NCBI GenBank assembly: GCA_002427975.1
Contig: DIZT01000097.1
Location: 1 to 9,320, forward strand
DNA: 9,320 nt
Direction of reading: 5' to 3'
Origin: Micrococcaceae bacterium UBA6021
GTDB taxonomy: Bacteria; Actinomycetota; Actinomycetes; Actinomycetales; Micrococcaceae
Notes under the pieces: generated by a model
What the model saw: the letters and a program-made list of their open reading frames with translations, nothing else
What the model was told of the DNA's origin: nothing
The model's database searches: none
Shown here: one piece after another, positions 1-5,095 of the stretch
Position numbering within the stretch: position 1 is the first letter of the stretch
Layout: every line of letters starts with the position of its first letter
Program-made: the position numbers and the translations under genes

Positions 1-694
1 AGTCGGCCTATGGCGGTGGTCCGTGCCCTCCTGCGCGTTCTCCATCTCCCTGCGCATGAGTGTGGCTTCACGGTCGGTCTTGGCGAAGCCCTCGATTACC
101 GTTTCCGCATGGTTCTTCAAGAGCGTGGATAACCCGGTATGGGCGTCACGAAGGAGGTCCAATGCCGTTTCCGGCGTGATCGTCCCGTCGGCAAGCTGGG
201 AGGTCCACCGCTCTATCTCCTGCAGGCTCTCGTCGCGGAAGGACCGGAGGGCAGCGGCTGTGGCGGAGTCCCCTTGCCCGTGACGCTTGCTGAGCAGCTG
301 TTCGAGTCCCGCGAGGTCCCTGCGGAAGGGTGCCAGTTGCCGGTCCCAGGCTGTGGGCCAGGTGCCCGCCTTGTTAGGAGGTCGAGGTCCGCAGTACTCG
401 CTGCCATCCTTGGGACTGATGAGGCTTCTGTCGCTTCGTCCGACGTCCCCGGGTTTGCTGGCGCAGCCGCAGCTGGCGGGCGGCGAGTCGGACGGCGACG
501 TCGACGATTATGTCTTCCTGGCCGCCCGCGTAGCTGGCTTTGCCTCGATTATGGGCAGCGACTTTTGGCCCTACAGTCTCGCCGCGAACGCCGAGGCCTT
601 GCGGACCTTCCTCCGCTAGTCGTGCGACCAGGGCTGGCAGCCAGGACCCTCGAGCCGCACGGGCTCTTCGCCCCCGAGACGCTGGAGATGACAC
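1..694 (-). pseudogene. Hypothetical protein gene, probably frameshifted, running off the left edge
   Basis: I do not recognise this gene. Two minus-strand frames look coding in succession. The upstream part (about 694 down to a stop at 374-376) reads LPALVARLAEEG near 630 and later VDVAVRLAARQLRLRQQ, a basic helical segment. The downstream part is open from about 508 to position 1, is mostly G/C in third codon positions, and contains WPTAWDRQLAPFRRDLAGLE and LQEIERWTSQLADGTITPETALDLL, an acidic, probably alpha-helical stretch. The downstream frame has no ATG or GTG between its preceding stop (near 509-511) and about position 360, so it cannot easily start on its own. The two frames are offset by +1 and overlap at 374-508. 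The simplest reading is one gene with a single-base frameshift, either natural decay or a sequence error. The start is uncertain: a GTG at 694-692 is in frame but lacks a clear ribosome site. The 3' end is outside the window. Confidence 0.35.
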
Positions 695-824
695 TGGTTT
701 GAGCGGCAGGTCAACGCAGTCCACGCGATTCCGGTGGCATGCTTTGGTCGTTAACAGCCCCTGCGGAGTTGCTTGCGAAGGTGGGCCAGGACGGCAAGAT
801 CCAGCAGAGGGGCCGCGAGTTCCT

Positions 825-877
825 TTCAAAAAAATATTCGAAAAAATCCGGTCTGGTCGGTGCCGAGCCCTTAGAAT
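825..877 (+). promoter_or_regulatory. Candidate promoter of the GH26 gene with an A-tract UP-like element
   Basis: A TAGAAT hexamer at 872-877 is a good -10 match. The expected -35 position (849-854, CCGGTC at 17-bp spacing) is poor. Immediately upstream, 825-847 holds two direct copies of TTC(A/G)AAAAAAT with a 12-bp period, the only strongly A-rich stretch in the surrounding DNA. This falls where an UP element that contacts the RNA polymerase alpha subunit would lie (about -60 to -38 from a start near 884). The gap from about 695 to 951 holds no convincing gene. Confidence 0.35.
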
Positions 878-884
878 CAGGAAA

Positions 885-925
885 GTGCCGCTAGGCACCA
901 CCTGACCGGCGGATTTCCAGCCGCC
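885..925 (+). promoter_or_regulatory. Two small hairpins in the predicted GH26 5' leader
   Basis: GTGCC (885-889) pairs with GGCAC (894-898) across a 4-nt loop, and GGCGG (908-912) pairs with CCGCC (921-925) across an 8-nt loop. If transcription starts near 884, the first hairpin is at the very 5' end of the mRNA and the second ends about 12 nt before the GGGGGA ribosome site (937-942). I do not recognise a known riboswitch. They may stabilise the message or be chance structure in G/C-rich DNA. Confidence 0.25.
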
Positions 926-951
926 TTGCCGATTGCGGGGGACTGTTCGCC

Positions 952-2187
952 ATGTTCAGAACTGTGAAATCTATCGCGGCAGTGGTTGGGCTGGGTCTGT
1001 CCTTGGCACTGACGGCGGTCCTGCCGGCCCAGGAAGCCCAGGCGGCGCCTGCTACAGGCCAGATTTCCCTCAGCCCGGCCACTGGGCCGGCAGGTTCCGC
1101 CGTCACGGTCAGTGGAACGGGATTCAAAGCCTCCACCACGGGGACGGTGATCGCCGGCGCCACGACTTTTCCCTTCAAATCGGCGGCCTCGGGTGCTTTC
1201 AGTACCTCGATCACCATCCCTTCCGCAGCCACGGGATCGTTGACCATCACGGCCAAGACCTCCTCCATCCAGGCCTCGTCCGTGTTCACGGTGACTGCAC
1301 CGGTCCCGGCGGTCCCTCCGGTCAGCACCGCCGCGCTCCGGTTCGGGGTCGCCACGGCCGGCGGCCCGCTGGCCAGCGGCGAACTGGATGAAGTGGCGCA
1401 ACTGGCCGGGGAAAGCCCGTCCATCGTTCTCTTCTACCAGGACTTCCTCCAGGCACCCCCCATCACCGAGATGAACTCCGTCCGGGCACGCGGCGCCGTC
1501 CCGCTCGTAACCTGGGAACCGTGGGCCTGGGGCGGCGGAACGGAACAGCCGGCCTACTCCCTGGACCGAATTGCCGCCGGCGACTTTGACGCCCACATCA
1601 CGCAGTGGGGCCAGGCACTTGCGGCCTGGGGCCAGCCGGTCCAGCTGAGGTTCGCCCACGAGATGAACGGAAACTGGTACCCGTGGGCCGAAGGCGTAAA
1701 CGGCAACCAGCCCGGCGACTACGTAAATGCATGGCGGCATGTTCACGACATTGTTGCTGCCACCGGTGCCGGCAACGTGTCCTGGGTCTGGAGCCCGAAT
1801 GTTCCCTACTACGGCTCCACCGATCTCGCCGGCCTCTTCCCAGGCGCCGGATACGTGAATGTTGTAGCCCTCGACGGGTACAACTGGGGCACCTCCGCTT
1901 CGTGGAGCTCCTGGATATCGCCGCAGGACCTCTTCGCTCCGGGAATTGCCCAGCTGCGCACTCTGGCACCCGGAGTCCCCATCCTTATCAGCGAGACGGC
2001 TTCCGCCGAAGCAGGCGGCAACAAGGCTGCCTGGAACACTGACCTTGTGTCCTATCTCGCGGCCCAGCCCGATGTCATGGGCTTCGTGTGGTTCCATCTC
2101 CAGAAAGAAACCGACTGGCGCATCAACAGCAGCGCCACCTCCGCCTCCGCGTTCAAGACCGCCCTGCAGGCGCGCCGGACTTCCTGA
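952..2187 (+). CDS. Secreted glycoside hydrolase, GH26 (beta-mannanase/beta-glucanase type), with N-terminal Ig-like domain
   Basis: This 411-residue protein has a Sec signal peptide (basic FRTVKS, hydrophobic stretch 8-24, cleavage near AQA-AP at 29-33). Residues about 36-116 are rich in Ser, Thr and Gly and resemble an IPT/TIG Ig-like domain (ISLSPATGPAGSAVTVSGTGF). A Pro/Val linker leads to a TIM-barrel catalytic domain (about 128-408). The GH26 signature HEMNGNWYPW places the acid/base at Glu237, and ILISETAS at 344-351 gives the likely nucleophile Glu348; TWEPWAW (187-193) fits aromatic sugar-binding sites. Known GH26 enzymes are retaining endo-beta-mannanases, beta-1,3-1,4-glucanases or beta-1,3-xylanases, so the substrate cannot be fixed here. 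The ATG at 952 has GGGGGA 9 nt upstream. The gene faces a glycosyltransferase operon tail to tail with 8 bp between stop codons, which suggests that it acts on that enzyme's polymer (inference). There is no cell-wall anchor, so the enzyme is probably released. Confidence 0.88.
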   Translation: MFRTVKSIAAVVGLGLSLALTAVLPAQEAQAAPATGQISLSPATGPAGSAVTVSGTGFKASTTGTVIAGATTFPFKSAASGAFSTSITIPSAATGSLTITAKTSSIQASSVFTVTAPVPAVPPVSTAALRFGVATAGGPLASGELDEVAQLAGESPSIVLFYQDFLQAPPITEMNSVRARGAVPLVTWEPWAWGGGTEQPAYSLDRIAAGDFDAHITQWGQALAAWGQPVQLRFAHEMNGNWYPWAEGVNGNQPGDYVNAWRHVHDIVAATGAGNVSWVWSPNVPYYGSTDLAGLFPGAGYVNVVALDGYNWGTSASWSSWISPQDLFAPGIAQLRTLAPGVPILISETASAEAGGNKAAWNTDLVSYLAAQPDVMGFVWFHLQKETDWRINSSATSASAFKTALQARRTS

Positions 2188-2195
2188 CATGGTAT

Positions 2196-2366
2196 TCAGG
2201 GACAGGCCTTGCTGTCCCGGCGGAGCAGTCCCAGCAGAGCAACACCTATGAGTACCACGCCAAGCGCGGTCAGCAGGGCAGCCCCGACGTTCAGGCCCGT
2301 GTAGGCCAGTCCGGTTGCGGCCAGAGCCGCTCCGGCCGCGGGAATAGCTGCGTTCATTCCGTACAT
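2196..2366 (-). CDS. 56-residue membrane micropeptide with tandem LAxTG sorting motifs
   Basis: The peptide begins MYGMNAAIPAAG, then carries LAATG (15-19) immediately followed by LAYTG (20-24), a hydrophobic span (about 25-48) and a basic end LLRRDSKACP. That order of LAxTG, membrane span and Arg-Arg is the layout of a C-terminal cell-wall sorting signal, and LAxTG is the motif class attributed to class E sortases of high-GC Gram-positives. There is almost no protein body in front of it and no separate signal peptide. The ATG at 2366 starts 2 bp after the stop of the glycosyltransferase gene, with GAGGA about 12 nt upstream, so translation is probably coupled to that gene. A second ATG (2357) is also possible. 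It may be a tiny sortase substrate, or a small membrane partner of the synthase whose motif is incidental. It is missed easily because a longer shadow frame continues upstream over the glycosyltransferase gene. Confidence 0.65.
   Translation of the reverse strand: MYGMNAAIPAAGAALAATGLAYTGLNVGAALLTALGVVLIGVALLGLLRRDSKACP
2199..2218. terminator. Hairpin between the convergent GH26 and micropeptide genes
   Basis: GGGACAG (2199-2205) and CTGTCCC (2212-2218) form a perfect 7-bp stem with a 6-nt loop, starting 12 bp after the GH26 stop codon. It lies inside the last codons of the opposing micropeptide gene. No T-run follows on either strand, so it is at best a weak terminator for the plus-strand transcript. 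Confidence 0.3.
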
Positions 2367-2368
2367 TG

Positions 2369-3634
2369 TTAGTTGATTTCCTCTGCTGTGTATTGCGCTT
2401 CCCAGCGGTCTACCCGCCGCCGGGTGATCTTTGCGGTCAGGACAGCGCACCAGGAGGCCAGGAACCACCCGGACCGCAGCCACATGAACAATTCCTGCGG
2501 GAAGAACGTGGCTGCCATCAGGACGTCCTTCCAGTCGCGGTGCGGAATCCGAAGCGCCCGTTTGATGTCCAGCGCCACGAACAGGATTGGCACCAGCCAC
2601 CAGAACAGGACGAAGCGAAACACTCCCAACGTGAGTGAGAGGACAATTACGGCGATCCACAGGAGCTTCAGGAACACGCCCAGCAGACCCATGGCCTGCT
2701 GGCCCCAGTCGCGCAGGGTCAGCCGGTTGATTCCCAGGTCCAGCAGGTCTTCCACGGTGCCGACCTGCCATTTCATCCGCTGGCCCCACAGCGCTTTGAC
2801 TGTCTTCATCGAGTCGGTGTAGGCGCGGACATCCGGGGACACCTGGCAGATAAAGCCGAGTTCGCGGATGCGATAGGTCAGTTCGAAGTCCTCGACCTGC
2901 GAGGTGTAGACCCACGGCCCTTCACGGTCGTCCCGGGCCGCGATCTGCCGGAGCACGGCGTTGTTGATGGCGCAGCCGGTTCCTGCCAGAACGCTGGTCC
3001 GGCCCCGCCTCAGGGCGGTATCGGTCCACGTGGCGAATTCAGCCTTCTGCAGCCGACTCAGAAATCCGCGGTCCTGCATCGTGAATTTCGACGACGAGCC
3101 ACCGATGAGCGCGCCCTTTTCGGCGCTGAACTCCCGGGACCAGGCTTGGACGGCGTTCGGCGGCAGGACCGTATCCGCGTCGAGGCAGATGACCACGTCG
3201 GCGTCGGATGCGTACCTTACCCAGGCCCGGTTCAGGGCCTCGGATTTGCGGTGTTGCAATCGTGGAAGCTCCATGGTGGTCACCGGGTACTTCCGCGCTT
3301 CCCAGGCCGTTGAATCGGTGCAGCCGTTGGGGATGACCACGATAAGGTCCGCGGGACGGGACTGGAGCATCAGGCCATCGAGGGTTGCCCCGATCGAGCC
3401 GGCCTCGTTGTAAGCGGGCACCAGCACCACCACACGCAGGCCAACTGATGCTGCGGTAGCCTCGGCCGCATCGGATGCGATGCGGGCTGCCCGCCGGGTG
3501 GGATGAACGATAGACGAGCGCGTCACGTCGGCCGGGGGCAGGGACAGTGCGGCATCCAGGGCGGCCTCCTCGGGCGGTTTCGCGGACCCCAGCAGCCCGC
3601 GAACCCATCCTGCAGGCGCTTTCTCAGATTTCAC
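2369..3634 (-). CDS. Membrane family 2 glycosyltransferase (processive polysaccharide synthase type)
   Basis: The 421-residue protein has a soluble, variable N-terminus (1-65) and then a GT2/GT-A domain. VVVLVPAYNEAGSIG (68-82) is the nucleotide-sugar site, LDADT (151-155) is the metal-binding DxD-like motif, VEDFELTYR (248-256) carries the likely catalytic base Asp250, and QRMKW (285-289) sits where processive synthases have QxxRW. Three or four hydrophobic segments follow (about 313-337, 338-356, 370-400), ending in a basic tail. These features match synthases of cellulose, hyaluronan or poly-N-acetylglucosamine type that polymerise on the cytoplasmic face and export through the membrane; the sugar is unknown. 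There is no N-terminal membrane helix and no PilZ domain. The start is GTG at 3634 with GAGGG upstream. It forms an operon with the 56-residue LAxTG peptide and converges on the GH26 gene. Confidence 0.87.
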   Translation of the reverse strand: MKSEKAPAGWVRGLLGSAKPPEEAALDAALSLPPADVTRSSIVHPTRRAARIASDAAEATAASVGLRVVVLVPAYNEAGSIGATLDGLMLQSRPADLIVVIPNGCTDSTAWEARKYPVTTMELPRLQHRKSEALNRAWVRYASDADVVICLDADTVLPPNAVQAWSREFSAEKGALIGGSSSKFTMQDRGFLSRLQKAEFATWTDTALRRGRTSVLAGTGCAINNAVLRQIAARDDREGPWVYTSQVEDFELTYRIRELGFICQVSPDVRAYTDSMKTVKALWGQRMKWQVGTVEDLLDLGINRLTLRDWGQQAMGLLGVFLKLLWIAVIVLSLTLGVFRFVLFWWLVPILFVALDIKRALRIPHRDWKDVLMAATFFPQELFMWLRSGWFLASWCAVLTAKITRRRVDRWEAQYTAEEIN

Positions 3635-3679
3635 CCCCGGATGCCCTCAAGATTCCATCAATACGGTTCTGGCCCATCC

Positions 3680-3693
3680 TTGGACAGGTCCAA
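3680..3693. promoter_or_regulatory. Perfect palindrome upstream of the glycosyltransferase gene
   Basis: TTGGAC-AG-GTCCAA is a perfect 6-bp inverted repeat with a 2-bp centre, 46 bp before the GTG start of the glycosyltransferase gene. It has the size of a dimeric repressor or activator half-site pair. The 257-bp space between the divergent glycosyltransferase and DUF4193 genes (3635-3891) shows no other convincing feature apart from a weak plus-strand promoter. Confidence 0.3.
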
Positions 3694-3807
3694 CTCAAAC
3701 GTCCCAAGTGCCGTCCGGCGTAATCCGCGAAACCGTGCTTGCCGATGGAAGCATTTACCTCGGCTGCAGGGGGCGAAGCGACGAAATTTGTCTGGTTGGC
3801 CACACTA

Positions 3808-3838
3808 TTGCCCAAGTAGCCGCATAATGGCCTAAACT
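3808..3838 (+). promoter_or_regulatory. Weak candidate promoter of the DUF4193 gene
   Basis: TTGCCC at 3808-3813 and TAAACT at 3833-3838 are separated by 19 bp, longer than ideal. A CATAAT at 3823-3828 is a competing -10 but has no well-spaced -35. The stretch is noticeably more A/T-rich than the genes around it. Confidence 0.25.
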
Positions 3839-3891
3839 GCTTCACTGAGGTTCCTGAAATGGTGCCGCGCAGCGACGAAAGTGAACACGCC

Positions 3892-4194
3892 ATGGCTACC
3901 GATTACGACGCTCCACGCAAGACAGACGACGAGTCTTCTGCGGAGTCGCTGGAGGCCCTGCAGGCATCCCGCAGCGGCAATGCCCAGACCGCAGTCATCG
4001 ACGTCGAAGAGAACGACACCGCCGAGGGCATCGACCTGCCCGGAGCCGATCTCTCCGGCGAAGAGCTGACCGTCATTGTTGTTCCCGAGCAGTCCGATGA
4101 ATTCACCTGCGCGTCGTGCTTTCTGGTCCGCCACCGGTCCCAGGTTGCACGCGAAAAGAACGGCATGAAGTACTGCATCGAGTGCGAAGGCTGA
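3892..4194 (+). CDS. DUF4193 family zinc-ribbon protein
   Basis: A 100-residue soluble protein, MATDYDAPRKTDDESSAES at its start, with a very acidic middle and a C-terminal CxxC...CxxC pair: Cys73/Cys76 (CASC) and Cys95/Cys98 (CIEC). This matches the actinobacterial DUF4193 family in length and in both ends. The four cysteines probably bind zinc; the biochemical role is unknown. I chose the ATG at 3892, not the in-frame ATG at 3859, because MATDYDAPRK is the family's usual start and the 11 extra residues are not. It is a single-gene unit: its upstream neighbour is divergent, and a hairpin lies just after its stop. As I recall, mycobacterial homologues sit near dut and a DUF3093 gene; that context is absent here. 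Confidence 0.88.
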   Translation: MATDYDAPRKTDDESSAESLEALQASRSGNAQTAVIDVEENDTAEGIDLPGADLSGEELTVIVVPEQSDEFTCASCFLVRHRSQVAREKNGMKYCIECEG

Positions 4195-4200
4195 AAGCCC

Positions 4201-4233
4201 GACGGCGGCACGCCGGTGAGCCGGTCCGGCGTC
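4201..4233 (+). terminator. Candidate terminator after the DUF4193 gene
   Basis: GACGGCGG (4201-4208) and CCGGCGTC (4226-4233) form an 8-bp stem with one internal mismatch, 6 bp after the stop codon. The loop contains a smaller CCGG pair. It is followed by GTTATTATG rather than a clean T-run, so termination strength is uncertain. Confidence 0.4.
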
Positions 4234-4392
4234 GTTATTATGCATAACGGCAGGGTGCAGAAACGGCGTTAATAGCGTTTCGAATGCCCCATTAGATGCT
4301 GCAGAATCACGCCCGCGTGACCGGAACCAGGGCCAATTAACGGTTCCGCGCCGAAGCGGCAACAACCCTGTCGAGAGGCTCCTGAGGCTCCT
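4233..4392. repeat. Cluster of small inverted and direct repeats before the AMIN-like gene
   Basis: The 236-bp gap between the DUF4193 and AMIN-like genes holds four small structures. CGTTAT (4233-4238) pairs with ATAACG (4244-4249). GAAACG (4260-4265) pairs with CGTTTC (4276-4281). CGGAACC (4322-4328) pairs with GGTTCCG (4342-4348). Finally there is a perfect tandem duplication of GAGGCTCCT (4375-4392). The tandem copy coincides with the spacer between weak TGTCGA (4369-4374) and TACGCT (4392-4397) promoter-like boxes. No open frame here looks real. The inverted repeats could be protein-binding sites or RNA hairpins. Confidence 0.35.
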
Positions 4393-4430
4393 ACGCTTGA
4401 GCTACCTAATCACTCGAAGGGTGGCCCACA

Positions 4431-4979
4431 ATGAAAAAGATTCTTACGTGGCTGACAGTCATTTTGCTGGCTGTCGGATTGGGTTTCCTGGCTCCGGGGC
4501 CCGCCTCGGCAACCACATCCTACTGCGGGCTCGTATGGGGGTCGCTGGTCAAAACTGATCCGGCCATGAGCACCGCATCGGTCACCAACGTCAGGACGGG
4601 GCAGCACTACTGCTTCGACCGGATGGTGGTTGATCTCAACGGCCCTGTGGCCGGCTACACGGTCCGGTACGTTCCGACCGTGGTCCAGGACGGTTCCGGC
4701 CTCCCCATCGCGCTGAGGGGCGGGGCGTTCCTTCAGGTCACGGTCAATGCGCCGTCCTACGACGCCAACGGCAACGCCACGTACAACCCGGCCAACAAGA
4801 CCGAACTCGCCAACGTTGCCGGTTACCAGACGTTCCGGCAGGTTGCCTACGCGGGCAGCTTTGAGGGCTACACCACCCTGGGGCTGGGAGTCCGTGCGCG
4901 GCTGCCGTTCAGGGTTTTCACCCTTGACGGCCCCGGTACAGGTTCGCGGCTGGTCATCGATGTGGCGCACTTCTGGTGA
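4431..4979 (+). CDS. Secreted AMIN-like domain protein
   Basis: This 182-residue protein has a clear signal peptide: Lys2-Lys3, a hydrophobic core (5-20) and a likely cleavage at PASA-TTS (24-30). No lipobox Cys lies at the cleavage point, so it is probably released or loosely held at the wall. The mature part is mainly beta-strand in character and ends in SRLVIDVAHFW, typical of the actinobacterial AMIN-like family, in which a C-terminal strand of the form xLVIDVxH is common. Cys32 and Cys61 could form a disulfide. AMIN domains are associated with binding peptidoglycan or cell-surface partners; no enzymatic motif is visible. The ATG has a good ribosome site, AAGGGTGG, 6 nt upstream. The gene stands alone between the repeat-rich gap and a strong terminator. 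Confidence 0.8.
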   Translation: MKKILTWLTVILLAVGLGFLAPGPASATTSYCGLVWGSLVKTDPAMSTASVTNVRTGQHYCFDRMVVDLNGPVAGYTVRYVPTVVQDGSGLPIALRGGAFLQVTVNAPSYDANGNATYNPANKTELANVAGYQTFRQVAYAGSFEGYTTLGLGVRARLPFRVFTLDGPGTGSRLVIDVAHFW

Positions 4980-5026
4980 ATGCCCGAGGTACAAGCTGAT
5001 CTGAACCTGGGTTGACCCGAACGAAG

Positions 5027-5063
5027 GATGCCCTGGCCCGGAAGATTTCCGGACCAGGGCATC
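5027..5063. terminator. Strong two-way intrinsic terminator hairpin
   Basis: GATGCCCTGG pairs with CCAGGGCATC, and after one C/A mismatch CCGGAA pairs with TTCCGG, giving a 17-position stem around the 3-nt loop GAT. It lies 47 bp after the AMIN-like stop and 32 bp after the permease stop, so it can serve both convergent transcripts. There is no long T-run on either side. Confidence 0.8.
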
Positions 5064-5095
5064 ATTCTGCTGCCTCGTTTAGGCGTTGCCCGGGC

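Noticed and set aside
885..951. Riboswitch in the GH26 leader, such as a c-di-GMP sensor
   Set aside because: Only two short hairpins are present; none of the conserved core sequences of riboswitch classes I know could be found.
877..2190. Long minus-strand open frame of 437 codons opposite the GH26 gene
   Set aside because: It is the antisense shadow of a gene with clear signal peptide, family motifs and catalytic residues; its own sequence is Gly/Arg-rich low-complexity and matches no family.
2196..2915. 239-codon minus-strand frame that includes the micropeptide
   Set aside because: Only its last 56 codons, after the glycosyltransferase stop, look real. The upstream part is an out-of-frame reading of the glycosyltransferase gene.
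3624..3893. 89-codon minus-strand frame between the glycosyltransferase and DUF4193 genes
   Set aside because: It overlaps the glycosyltransferase start in another frame, has no ribosome site and shows no recognisable protein character.
4322..4348. GGAACC...CGGTT as an ECF sigma-factor promoter for the AMIN-like gene
   Set aside because: The spacing is about 12 bp, shorter than the usual 15-17 bp, and the boxes are better explained as a symmetric inverted repeat.
3832..4365. Minus-strand frames opposite the DUF4193 gene and the following gap
   Set aside because: Shadow of a well-recognised family gene; no start signal or motif of its own.
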